A stretch of DNA of 64,000 bases. Source: Sthenelais limicola (Eukaryota; Annelida; Polychaeta; Phyllodocida; Sigalionidae). The stretch's first letter is position 1. Each line of letters begins with the position of its first letter. Below are positions 10,831 to 20,580 of this stretch, in pieces. A program made the translations under genes and the position numbers. The stretch covers positions 150,774,808 to 150,838,807 of the forward strand of contig OW804095.1 in NCBI GenBank assembly GCA_942159475.1, written 5' to 3'. A model generated the notes under the pieces. That model worked only from the letters and a program-made list of their open reading frames with translations. It had not been told where the DNA came from and did not search any database.

Positions 10831-10910
10831 GGCAGGTCGGTAATAGAGTGTACGTACACTGGCAGGTCGGTAATAGAGTGTAGGTACACTCCCAACTCTA
10901 TTACATGACA
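10831..10910. repeat. 30-bp tandem duplication with hairpin
   Basis: GGCAGGTCGGTAATAGAGTG plus ten further bases occurs at 10831-10860 and 10861-10890 with one difference. The second copy's GTAATAGAGT pairs with ACTCTATTAC just downstream. Confidence 0.85.
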
Positions 10911-11226
10911 TGGGGAGACGACAGGCCAGCGGTATCAGGCACAGCAAAAGTTTACCAAGAGAAAGCTTCTAATATTGAGGGCATCAGTAGTGGAGGGATT
11001 TCTAATATATCTATCATGTTAGCCATTGATTGATTGATTAAGTTGTACATTAAATCAATAGAGGATGCTGCTTCCAGGCCTGTCTGGCAAATATCTCGGT
11101 AATACAGAATATTTTAATTTTAATTAATATTAAATGATAGTTTATACAGAAATAAATATACATTTATATCACACTTGGGAATTAACTTATATGCTCTGAT
11201 ATACTATATAATGTACAGCATAATGA
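10911..11226. other. Unassigned non-coding sequence
   Basis: AT-rich unique DNA. Nothing recognisable. Confidence 0.4.
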
Positions 11227-11269
11227 AATCCTGACCTATTTTGTATATTATACAAAATAGGTTAGGATT
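11227..11269. repeat. 43-bp near-perfect palindrome
   Basis: Arms ACCTATTTTGTATA (11234-11247) and TATACAAAATAGGT (11249-11262) flank a single T. Symmetry extends outward by AATCC/GGATT after one mismatched pair. With a 1-nt centre it could extrude as a cruciform. Confidence 0.85.
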
Positions 11270-11692
11270 ATGCCCTTAATTGTACGACGTAAATTGTTTA
11301 ATTTGTGCGAGTGTATTAAATCTGTAATGCTAAACTCTAAAATCAATATATATCAAGCACCCTTCGGAGATTCTTCAAGTTGAGAACATATAAAACGGAA
11401 ACGTAATTCTAGAAAAACCAAATAGATTATAAGGAGAGGCAATATTGGATGCTAGCTATATGTTCTGAAGGAAATATGAGGTTGTATGAGAACTTTGAGG
11501 TCTATCTATTACCCTTGAAGGACCTCAGGATCCTAGAGTACATATATATCAAATCAAATCGGGAAACGAGATTAAAGGAAAAATTCGGTGGTCAGACATA
11601 ACTGAATTCCCCTCGTGAACCTATGCATAATCTATTGTAGTAGCGTAAAGCACAAACGAGATTATTCCCCTGTTAGTTTCCCTAACTTATAT
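11270..11692. other. Unassigned non-coding sequence
   Basis: AT-rich unique DNA. CAAATCAAATCGG near 11550 may be an old retroelement tail. Confidence 0.35.
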
Positions 11693-11927
11693 GAGTCTGA
11701 TTTTCAGAAAATGTACAATTGGAAGCTCTACACATTTAGGAAATTCTCCTAAATTAGGCTGAAAAATGAAGAATACCGGGCATATCTGTGTATATTTGGT
11801 ATCGCATTGATTTATGGTATCAGTTCTGTTATGTTAAACTGCATTTTGAAGCTCATTTTTGTCTTAAAATTGGGTTAATTGAGAGAAGTGGTGAAGGCGC
11901 ATTGTACATTTTTTGAAAATCCGACCC
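11693..11927 (+). mobile_element. 235-bp family element, copy 3 (subfamily B)
   Basis: It starts GAGTCTGATTTTCAG and ends TTTTGAAAATCCGACCC. B-type interior words TTTATGGTATCAGTTC and TTATGTTAAACTGC are present. Flanks TTATAT and GTATAG share only TATA. Confidence 0.85.
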
Positions 11928-12898
11928 GTATAGGTTCTATTCCCCTGATAGTTTGCCTAACTTATATGAGTAACCTTTATCTGAAAGACTCATACTTTCA
12001 ACATATATAAAAGAATCCCCGTCGACTACAACTAGGACCAAATGGCGCCATATTCTCTGCCCACGGAAGTAAAAAAGTCGAATAAAAGCAGACAAGTTCT
12101 CATACTGCAGTAAATTTGTTATCGCTATGTGGGGTAATAGTTGTATCGTCCTGTGTCTGCTTCCCAAAGTTCTGTAAATACACTTCAATAGGGGGGTTTT
12201 ATGAACGTCATTATGGTCATATAACGGTATAGCACTATTGTTTTTCATGGTTGCTTAGTGTCGAATTCCAAGAAGCACATTAAAGTGAATATAAAGATGA
12301 ACTATCTGCATACACAGGGGAAACCATAGGGTTATGGTCATATAGCTGCGTAGCATTAATGTGTTTCATAGTTACTCAGTGTACAAGATTCCAAGATATA
12401 ACATCTTTATGGAGAAAATATCTGGAAACACTGGCGATCCACATTATGGGAGGGTTTCCTACTAACACATGTGGAAATGTCAACATTTACTCTAATGTAG
12501 ATATAGTGGGGAGTGGGGCTTAGCATTTCCGCTATCTGCTGTATTTTTTAATGTTATGTTCTCCTCTCCTAGACTCCTGTATCCTAACCTATCCTGAAAT
12601 ATTCTAACAGCCGAAATACCTGGATTTTATCCAAAGGCCAGTCTAACATTTTTGCCTACCTCTTATGTAAAACAAGGACAAAATAAAGCATTCATCAATC
12701 ACTCAATCAGTAGAAAATCACAAGAAAAACGATGACAAAGAATGATTTTGATTTGTTATCAATGCAGCTTGATTATCTCCTTTAAGCTTATCCATGAGTT
12801 GTAAGAATAACAGCGAGAATAATGGTCATTATTTTGTTCACTGAATGAGGCTGAGAGGGATGAGTGAAAGTGTGCTATTGGTGCGGCCGGACACTGTC
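11928..12898. other. Unassigned non-coding sequence
   Basis: It contains a diverged internal repeat: ATGGTCATATARCGGTATAGC at about 12212 recurs at about 12334, each followed by TTTCATRGTTRCTYAGTG. A 103-codon minus-strand frame (11937-12248) has no recognised domain. Confidence 0.4.
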
Positions 12899-13590
12899 TA
12901 TCTCTCTATATGTAAGCACAGTGCTGATGGGAGACATTTATATCCTCTCTATATGTAAGCACAGTGCTGATGGGGGACATTTATATCCTCTCTATATGTA
13001 AGCACAGTGCTGATGGGGGACATTTATATCCTCTCTATATGTAAGCACAGTGCTGATGGGGGACATTTATATCCTCTCTATATGTAAGCACAGTGCTGAT
13101 GGGGGACATTTATACCCTCTCTATATGTAAGCACAGTGCTGATGGGGGACATTTATATCCTCTCTATATATACTGGCAGCATCTCTCTATATGTAAGCAC
13201 AGTGCTGATGGGGGACATTTATATCCTCTCTATATGTAAGCACAGTGCTGATGGGGTACATTTATATCCTCTCTATATGTAAGCACAGTGCTGATGGGGG
13301 ACATTTATACCCTCTCTATATGTAAGCACAGTGCTGATGGGGGACATTTATATCCTCTCTATATATAAGCACAGTGCTGATGGGGGACATTTATATCCTC
13401 TCTATATGTAAGCACAGTGCTGATGGGGGACATTTATATCCTCTCTATATGTAAGCACAGTGCTGATGGGGGACATTTATACCCTCTCTATATGTAAGCA
13501 CAGTGCTGATGGGGGACATTTATATCCTCTCTATATATAAGCACAGTGCTGATGGGGGACATTTATATCTACTCTATATATACTGGCAGC
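12899..13590. repeat. 43-bp minisatellite, 15 units in two blocks, with 172-bp higher-order period
   Basis: GTAAGCACAGTGCTGATGGG recurs every 43 bp from 12911. Six units are followed by TATATATACTGGCAGCA and a 22-bp phase shift, then nine units closed by the same TATATATACTGGCAGCA. In the second block the variants ATACCC (before 13320 and 13492) and ATAAGC (13363 and 13535) repeat at exactly 172 bp, four units, so the array grew by copying multi-unit segments. Confidence 0.95.
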
Positions 13591-13734
13591 AGGAGTAGAG
13601 GCAGTAACGTACACATAGATCTACCAGAGGTCATCTGTCCACTGGAGACCACCAGCTACACCAGCCCTGACCACTGGTCACTTCTATATAACACCGCCAT
13701 GCAGCACTGACCACTAGCTGTGTATATATTGGGA

Positions 13735-14700
13735 AAGGGCGATGGGGGATGGAATAGGGATTAGGACCTGGTGGTGGTGGTTGGAAGGGGAAAGGGGGAA
13801 GGGGAGGTAGGGAGGGGGTAAGGGGGCAAAGGGGCTGGTATGGGAGAGGGAGAGGGAAGTGGGAGTTGGGTGAATTGGGGAAGAGGGGGAGAGGGATATA
13901 GAGAAAGAGGTGATGTGGAAGATAGGGAGGGGTATATCGAGGAGAGGGGGAAAGGTGATAGGGGAGGTAATGGTGGAGGAAGGGGGTGGTTGGGGAAGGA
14001 TATGAGGGAGGGGCAAGGGGAGTTAGGGAAGGAGGGAAGGGGTGATTGGGAAAGAGGAGGGATATGGGGGAGAGAGAAAGGGGGCAGAGGTGAAAGCGGA
14101 GGTAGGGAAGAAGGAGTCGGGGTTAATTGGGGAAGAGGAGGGATATTGGGGGAGGGGGTGATGGGTAAGTGGTGAGGAAGGTAGAGAACGATGAGGGGAG
14201 GGGAGAGAAAGGGGTTATGGGGGAGGAGGTGTAGAAGCATGCAGGGTAACAGAAGCAGGGGTAGGCGGAGGAGGAGTATAGAGAGGGGTAGGTGGTGGAG
14301 CAGGAGCAATTGGACGAAGAGAGGCAGGAGGGAGGAACAAGAGCAGGAGGTAGGAGGTGGGGAAGCAATAGGAGGAGGAGGAAGGGTAGAAGGGGATGGG
14401 CAGGAGGAAGAGAAGGATAAAGAACAGGAGGAAAAGGAAGGGGAGAAGGGAAGGCGCAGGAGGAAGAGGAGAAGGTTAAAGAACTGAAGGAAAAGGAAGG
14501 ATAGAAGGGGAGGAGCAGGAGGAGCAGGAGGAACAGGAGAAGGTAAAGAACAAGAGGAAAAGGAAGGGGAGAAGGGGGAGGATCACAACATGGGGGAGCA
14601 GGAGCAGGAGCGGGAGCAGGAGCGGGAGCAGGAGCAGGAGCAGGAACAGGAGCAGGAGCAGGAGCAGGAGCAGGGGCAGGAGCAGGAGCAGGAGAACGGT
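13735..14700 (+). repeat. Second polypurine tract, ending in a (GGAGCA)n array
   Basis: GGGGAGG/GGAAGAGG sequence with purines on the plus strand. From 14592 to 14697 it resolves into a 6-bp GGAGCA repeat. Frames up to 219 codons here encode Pro/Ser/Leu or Arg/Gly/Glu runs and are compositional. Confidence 0.9.
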
Positions 14701-14799
14701 AGAAATGCACATGTAGAAAGAGCTCTAGATCTAGGACGTGGGAAGGCGTCAAGGAAGAGAGACACGGGGCCCATCCCATCAAGCGCTGTGTCCGTGCAC

Positions 14800-14850
14800 G
14801 TGGGTTTTATGGCGCATTTATGCGGGTTTTTATGGGGGCTGTATTATTGG
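14800..14850 (+). promoter_or_regulatory. Three helically spaced Hox/Cdx-like TTTATGG/C sites
   Basis: TTTATGG (14806), TTTATGC (14817) and TTTATGG (14829) occur at 11- and 12-bp spacing on one strand, followed by TATTATTGG. TTTATGG is the preferred site of posterior Hox and Cdx homeodomains. The block sits in complex, non-repetitive DNA just outside the purine tract. Occupancy is unknown. Confidence 0.35.
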
Positions 14851-14929
14851 ATCCAAATGGGCAACATTTCCATTTACATCTGGCCGATGAAGGTAATCAG
14901 AGGAACATGATTGGTCCGCTTGCCTCCCT

Positions 14930-14943
14930 CCACCAGGGTGCGT
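14930..14943 (+). promoter_or_regulatory. CTCF-like site
   Basis: CCACCAGGGTGCGT matches 12 of 14 positions of the bilaterian CTCF core (CCASYAGRKGGCRS). It is followed by two CACGTGG words near 14957 and 14969. Confidence 0.25.
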
Positions 14944-14945
14944 GA

Positions 14946-15254
14946 GAGACGCCGTCACGTGGGTCGTCACGTGGTGTCGGGGAGAAGGGTGTATATGTGT
15001 GAGTGTGTGCGTGTAGGAGAGACAGGGTGAAAACCCAGGCCAGTAAAGGGATTAGTATCATAGCATGCATATTCACCACATCCATTGGAGAAGGGCTCAT
15101 GCGGTAATTGTACATTCCATCGCACAAGGTTCGCTTTTAGACTATCTTGTGTCGCTCTGTGTCTGATTGTATTTTGCAGGCATATCAGCCAGAGGCAACC
15201 CAATGAATCCATAACACACAATAACTTGATTATGTACAAATATACCTTTCTATA
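14946..15254. other. Unassigned non-coding sequence
   Basis: Contains GTCACGTGG twice and a GT-rich stretch. No gene is supported. Confidence 0.35.
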
Positions 15255-15480
15255 TTTTTATTATAAGATAAGATAAGTTTTTTTTTATTTGTCATTAAAT
15301 TGTGAGTACAGAGGAGTACAAACGAGTATATATGGAAGATGACAAATAGGTCTACATGCCTATGAGACATCGAGGTACCATCTCTTCCGGCGGTTACCAG
15401 AATAATAATGATAAAATAGACAATAGACAATAAATAAAATAGACAAAGTTTTCTCAGATATCCAGGCCCAAATAACGTAC
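15255..15480 (-). mobile_element. Possible LINE 3' end with CTTAT-type tail
   Basis: On the minus strand the segment ends AATAAAAAAAAACTTATC followed by TTATC repeats. That is the pattern of a polyadenylation-like signal with a short microsatellite tail left by several LINE groups. No protein remnant is visible, so this is inferred from the tail only. Confidence 0.3.
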
Positions 15481-15953
15481 CATTTAAGAGTGATTAAACA
15501 ACAAGTGTTAGCTAATAAGTCCAGACACCTTTAACAGTTAATGCAGGCCAAATTGACCAGACTAAAGAGGAGAGGGCCTCTCCCGTGAATGACCAATGAT
15601 GTGGTGCGACCTGGTGCACTAGTAGAGACCCCGAACAAGCCCTTTCAGAAAAGGTCCGCACCTTGTAATCCTAAAGTGGCCAACAACAGCCATAGGATCT
15701 CCATATCAAATACCATTAGAGCCAACCCAAAAGGGACCCGATCTTGGGAGTAGGCTTTAACCCAAGAAGTATTGGAGCGACTCCCAAGGCAAATAAACGA
15801 GCGACTCTCTGAGCAGCTGACCCCCGGTCTCATATATAATTAATGCAGAGCAATAACGGAGCCTTGTAAGAGATCTCTGATGGGACTGGGCATGAAGTAA
15901 CCAATAGATCCTAATGGCAGATGAGCCAACGAGCTGCTCTTGAGTGTGTACAT
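15481..15953. other. Unassigned non-coding sequence
   Basis: Unique DNA without a recognised gene. Two short minus-strand frames (62 and 84 codons) lack features. Confidence 0.4.
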
Positions 15954-16189
15954 GGGTCAGATTTTCAGAAAATGTACAATTCACTTTCACAAAATCTCTC
16001 AAATAAGCCACATTTCAGATGAAAATAAAGTTCAAAATGCAGTTCAACCTAATTGTACAGATTGCTAGAATCAATGCAATGCCAAATATACTCGCATTTA
16101 CCTAGTTTTGACCAAATTGCAGCCTAATTTAGCAGAATTTACTAAATGTGTACAGCTGCCAATTGTACATTTTTTGAAGATTTTATCCA
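15954..16189 (-). mobile_element. 235-bp family element, copy 4 (subfamily A)
   Basis: The left end GGGTCAGATTTTCAG is intact; the right end is worn (GAAGATTTTATCC). A-type interior TTGCTAGAATCAATGC is present. A 410-bp-family end begins within about 2 bp of its right boundary. Confidence 0.85.
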
Positions 16190-16640
16190 TATATGTGATG
16201 TGTTACAGGAAAAGGAGTCACAAAATTTCAGAATCTAATAACCACAAAATATAAGATTGCTAGGATAATCAAGCATTGTATTGGTTAGATTGGGAAACAA
16301 CAAATGAATTGTTAAATATTAAGTATCTTATTGATAGAATGATATTGTATTTCATTTAGTCAACGGGCGGTCGAGGAAGACCTGCAAATGAGCAGAGGAC
16401 TGAAACCTATATTTTGTTTCTGTATCAATGTAACTGTAATGAATTAATCTGGAATAAAAGTATATAGGATATATATAAGGAGTCACAAGCCGCAAAAAAT
16501 GATATTGATAGGCCTTTATGATATATGATGGTTTGCGCCGATGGAAGCAACTATATATACTTGTGCCAAATTTGAAGCCTGTGTATTCAATATATCTATT
16601 TATGTGTATCTGAGGTGATCATAAGGTGTATAGTCAACCA
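16190..16640 (+). mobile_element. Decayed 410-bp family relic
   Basis: ATATGTGATGTGTTACAGG then AAAAGGAGTCACAA (16190-16222) is the family's left end. A second, similar end GGAGTCACAAGCCGCAAAA lies at 16479-16497. Sequence to about 16640 (GTGCCAAATTTGAAGC) loosely follows the interior of the copy at 51937. Between them, 16330-16460 holds CGAGGAAGACCTGCAAATG and AATCTGGAATAAAAG, which look like a LINE 3' end inserted there. Confidence 0.4.
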
Positions 16641-17294
16641 CTTTACTAAGGAATTATCTTATCTTATGATGGTAAAACCAATCGGTGAAACAGCCTTACA
16701 CCCTGGGCAGGATGTTATGCACAATTTACATTACAGTTCGGAACAGTTTCATGCAGTAGTAAATCCCATATATGGCGTTCCCACCTAATTAGGCGACATG
16801 CTGCCTGCACATGTTAGCCATGGATGTGTTGATGGTTGGTGTATCAATGGATACTACACAAGTCCAACTCGCACCACTCAGTCATTGTGTAATTAGTATT
16901 ATATTTCAATCTATTGTCATTGTAATCGTTCTCTATCATTTTAATTTAATATCAGAAAGATCAAAATATCTTTTTGTGTAATTCGTATCCTGAATAAAAT
17001 ACTTTTCAGATAAAGATGAAATAAAAATTTATACCAAACATAATGTCTGTAACGTTCTATTGTGTTTCCTCACAGTATTACATGCTCAAATCATGTTTGA
17101 TAGCATCTTTACATCGGAGAAATGGAAACAATTACAAGCGCTCGACTCGCTTTAAATGGAAATCTTTATCAAAAACCATCCAACAACATAATATTGTTTT
17201 CTATTCTTTAATCTCAGCAGATGTTTAACCAGTCACTGTAAAGACCATTACAACTATCAGCCTTTGTTCAATCTATGTCTTCATACCTTTATTT
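16641..17294. other. Unassigned non-coding sequence
   Basis: AT-rich unique DNA. A 61-codon plus-strand frame (17043-17228) has no known features. Confidence 0.4.
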
Positions 17295-17529
17295 GGGTCA
17301 GATTTTCAGAAAATGTACAATTGGCAGCTCTACACATTTAGGAAATTCTGCAAAACTAGGCTAAAAAATTATGAATACTGTGTATATCTGAGTCTATCTA
17401 GTATCACATTGATTTAAAGTATCAGTTCTGTTTTGTTAAACTGCATTTTGAAGCTCATTTTTGTTTTAAATGTGGGTTATTTGAAAGGATTGGTGAAGGC
17501 GAATTGTACATTTTCTGAAAATCTGACTC
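17295..17529 (+). mobile_element. 235-bp family element, copy 5 (subfamily B)
   Basis: Ends GGGTCAGATTTTCAG and TTTCTGAAAATCTGACTC. A perfect 4-bp duplication ATTT lies at 17291-17294 and 17530-17533. B-type interior. Confidence 0.9.
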
Positions 17530-17908
17530 ATTTATACCCATGAGCAATCAGCTATAATCAATCAATAACATTGTTTGTCTGTCTTTACAAGAGAAAAAAC
17601 TCCATTGATCTTTTCAGATCTTCTTCAATCGTCAATCGGTTTCAAGCCTTGGTACCTTTACCAGTCCTGAATAAGAACTAGAGCGCTTATCGCCTGTTAT
17701 CATTCGGCGACAATAAAACCATCGCACTTCCTCCTCGCAGCGACTTTTTCATGTCCGTCGCAGTCTGATTGGCCTAAAGGAGTCAGGGTGTGCCGTGAAT
17801 ATTGGTCCGAGGAGGAGGGGGAGAAGGAGGAGGGGGGGACTCCTCTGTTTTCTTTGAGTCTGAGTGATCCTTTCCCTGGACAGAATCCTCAATATTTTCT
17901 GTGGTTAT
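17530..17908. other. Unassigned non-coding sequence
   Basis: GC content rises around 17650-17860, with GGAGGAGGGGG near 17815. No gene is supported. Confidence 0.35.
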
Positions 17909-18144
17909 GGATCAGATGTTCAGAAAATGTACAATTGGTAGCTCTACACATTTAGAAAATTCTCCTAAATTAGGCTGAAAAGTGGTGAATGCCAGGTATA
18001 TCTGAGTACATTTGGTATCGCATTGATTTAAAGTATCAGTTCTGTTATGTTAAACTGTATTTTTTAGCTCATTTTTTGTCTTAAATGGGGGTTATTTGAG
18101 AGGATTGGTGAAGGCGAATTGTACATTTTCTGACGATCTGACCC
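17909..18144 (+). mobile_element. 235-bp family element, copy 6 (subfamily B)
   Basis: Ends GGATCAGATGTTCAG and TTTCTGACGATCTGACCC. It is flanked by the 6-bp direct repeat GGTTAT at 17903-17908 and 18145-18150, longer than the 4 bp seen at most copies. Confidence 0.9.
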
Positions 18145-18366
18145 GGTTATGCATGCATGCAGCAATAGCTCTCCCTCTCTGTGAGTCTGTCTCACTGGGG
18201 ATGTGGTTGTGGGTTTATAGAGCACTCTACCATAACTGCCTCATTGCTTTTTGTAGGTTTATGGGATAGGATCCAACTGGCTTCTGTGCTTTCACAAGGA
18301 GGCGGCAGAGGCTGTTATCTCACCCACTCGCCGCCTTGTTGGCTTGCAGATCCCGCCGATATACCA

Positions 18367-18601
18367 GGCTCAGATTGTCAGAAAATGTACAATTGGCAGC
18401 TCTACTCATTTAGTAAAGTCTGCTAAATTAGGCTGCAATTTGGCCAACACTAGGTAAATTCCAGTATATTCGGCATTGCATTGATTCTAGCAATCTGTTT
18501 GGTCAGGTTGAACTGTATTTTGAACTTTATTCATGTCTGAAATTTGGATTATTTGAGAGGACTGGGGAAGGTGAATTGTACATTTTCTGAAAATCTGACC
18601 C
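18367..18601 (+). mobile_element. 235-bp family element, copy 7 (subfamily A)
   Basis: Ends GGCTCAGATTGTCAG and TTTCTGAAAATCTGACCC, with a 4-bp duplication ACCA at 18363-18366 and 18602-18605. A-type words TTGATTCTAGCAATCTG and GGTTGAACTG are present. Confidence 0.9.
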
Positions 18602-19373
18602 ACCAACCTCATTCCTCCCCCGTCCACCCACTGGTAGGCATGCGAGACCACCAGTCTCTTAAATTCCACACAGGAACCCCCAAAACAATAAAAAGAAATC
18701 CACCCACAACTGCTCGCCCCGTGCCATGGCTATATATAACAATGCAATTTATTTTCACGATTCCCTCGCCTCGGCTGAGAGGGCAGTGGTGGTGGAAGAG
18801 GACAGGGCGCATTTGGGGAATCGTAATCTCTCATATGCCTGGTCGGATCATCCGCCAACCGATGTTTTAACATATATCTCCCTCTAATGCTTCACTGGAT
18901 TTGAATGTCTGATGCTTTTGTTGGTGCATAAACCACGACCTATGATGATGTCTCTTCATTTTTAAATCACACACACAAAAAAGGCTTTATACACACGATA
19001 GTCTTATATCACTTGCGTCGTCTTTATAAGAAAATGACGTGGGGAAAAAAAGAAGAAATAAAGAGTGTTTTTCTGATATAGGAGCAAAAATAAAACCACA
19101 GCGAACAATAAATGATCATTCCTTCCCCTCTCTAGATAGCATATCGCATTATAACGCGTCCTTTGGTTGCTATGGTAATTGATTTTTCATTTTATTGTGT
19201 GTTTTTATGATTGGGCGACTGGTGGTGTAGTGGGGGGAGACATATACATCCCGTGCGCCCGAGCGTCCCTGACGTTTAGTAGCAGGTTAATTCCCCAGGG
19301 AATGATACATTCCCGCTGTCAGGCTGAATCATCTCCAAATACACCCAATATCACCCATAATGTGTACACATAT
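18602..19373. other. Unassigned sequence with an RFX-like X-box
   Basis: GTTGCTATGGTAAT at 19166-19179 fits the palindromic RFX X-box (GTTRCCATRGYAAC) at 12 of 14 positions. The rest is unique DNA; a 108-codon frame at 18544-18870 starts inside the transposon copy and is not credible. Confidence 0.35.
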
Positions 19374-19610
19374 GGGTCAGATTTTCCAGAAAATGTACAA
19401 TTCACCTTCACCAATCCTCTCAAATAAGCCACATTTAAGACAGAAATGAGCTTCGAAATGCAGTTTAACATAACAGAACTGATACTTTAAATCAATGCGA
19501 TACCAAATATATTTAGATATACCCAAAAATTATCATATTTTTAGTACAATTTAGCAGAAATTACTAGATATGTAGAGCTGCCAATTGTACATTTTCAGAA
19601 AATGTGACCC
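19374..19610 (-). mobile_element. 235-bp family element, copy 8 (subfamily B)
   Basis: Ends GGGTCAGATTTTCCAG and TTTCAGAAAATGTGACCC. A perfect 6-bp direct repeat ACATAT occurs at 19368-19373 and 19611-19616. B-type interior (AACTGATACTTTAAATC). Confidence 0.92.
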
Positions 19611-19998
19611 ACATATCTGACAATTAAAGCTTGCCAACTCCGCCATCAAAACTCTAAGTCCACCTCTGGTCCATACCGCAGGTCGAGTTCGGTATTCTCT
19701 GAGGATTGATAAATAGTAATGAATTGGACAATAAAGTCCAGCTCTTCCATCTGGATTTAGTTCAAACCGTTAGACAGAGACAATCGCTTGCCAGTCAAGC
19801 TATAATCATCGATAGTCCCCAGTATTTGGCCAATGATTGTCAATCCAGTAAAGAACCTATTGATTTATATCACGCAATTATATTTTTATCGATCTGGCTA
19901 TTTATTCCACGAGTACCAAGGGAGCCATTGGTTATAAATCTTCAAAAATATGATTGAAGCTTAGGGAGATGGAGGTGTTTCTGGAGACCCGAATATAA
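19611..19998. other. Unassigned non-coding sequence
   Basis: Unique DNA; an 83-codon plus-strand frame at 19706-19957 has no recognised feature. Confidence 0.4.
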
Positions 19999-20233
19999 GG
20001 GTGAGGTCGCCAGAAAATGTACAACTCGCTTCCACCAATTCTTCCCAAATAACTCAAATTCCAGACGAAAATAAAGGTGAAAATGCAGTTCAACATAACC
20101 AAACAGATTGCTAGAATCAACGCAATGCCGAATATACTCGAATTTACCTAGTATTGACCAAATTGCAGCCTTATTTAGCAGAGTTTACTAATGTGTGCAG
20201 CTGCCAATTGTACATTTTCTGAAAATCTGACCC
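19999..20233 (-). mobile_element. 235-bp family element, copy 9 (subfamily A)
   Basis: The left end is worn (GAGGTCGCCAG); the right end is intact (TTTCTGAAAATCTGACCC). The interior has CCAGACGAAAATAAAGG and TTGCTAGAATCAACGC. ATAAG flanks both sides, overlapping the left end by a base or two. Confidence 0.85.
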
Positions 20234-20345
20234 ATAAGCCTTTCTAGTGAGTGTCTCCTGATCTCCTGCGAGCAAGTGGTCGTATCTCTAGGTTTGATAA
20301 CACTGACTTATATAAGACGACAACCTAGAGATATCTGACTTATAT

Positions 20346-20580
20346 GGGTCAGATTTTCAGAAAATGTACAATTCGTCTTCACCAATCCTCTCGAAAAACC
20401 CACATTTAAGGCAAAAATGAGCCTCAAAATGCAGTTTAACATAACAGAACTGATACTTTAAATCAATGCGATACAAAATATACTCAGATATACCTGGTAT
20501 TCTTCATTTTTCAGCCTTATTTTGGAGAATTTCTTAAATGTGTAGAGCTACCAATTGTACATTTTCTGAACATCTGACCC
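20346..20580 (-). mobile_element. 235-bp family element, copy 10 (subfamily B)
   Basis: Ends GGGTCAGATTTTCAG and TTTCTGAACATCTGACCC with a B-type interior. Only about 110 bp separate it from copy 9. No exact target duplication. Confidence 0.88.

Noticed and set aside
12899..13590. CRISPR-like array (repeats at regular intervals)
   Set aside because: The 43-bp units are contiguous with no unique spacers, and the context is eukaryotic; it is a minisatellite. The same holds for 40526-42293 and 62801-64000.
13714..14910. Several 98-219 codon frames on both strands
   Set aside because: All overlap the second polypurine tract and the GGAGCA array; they shift with the simple repeat and have no unique sequence.
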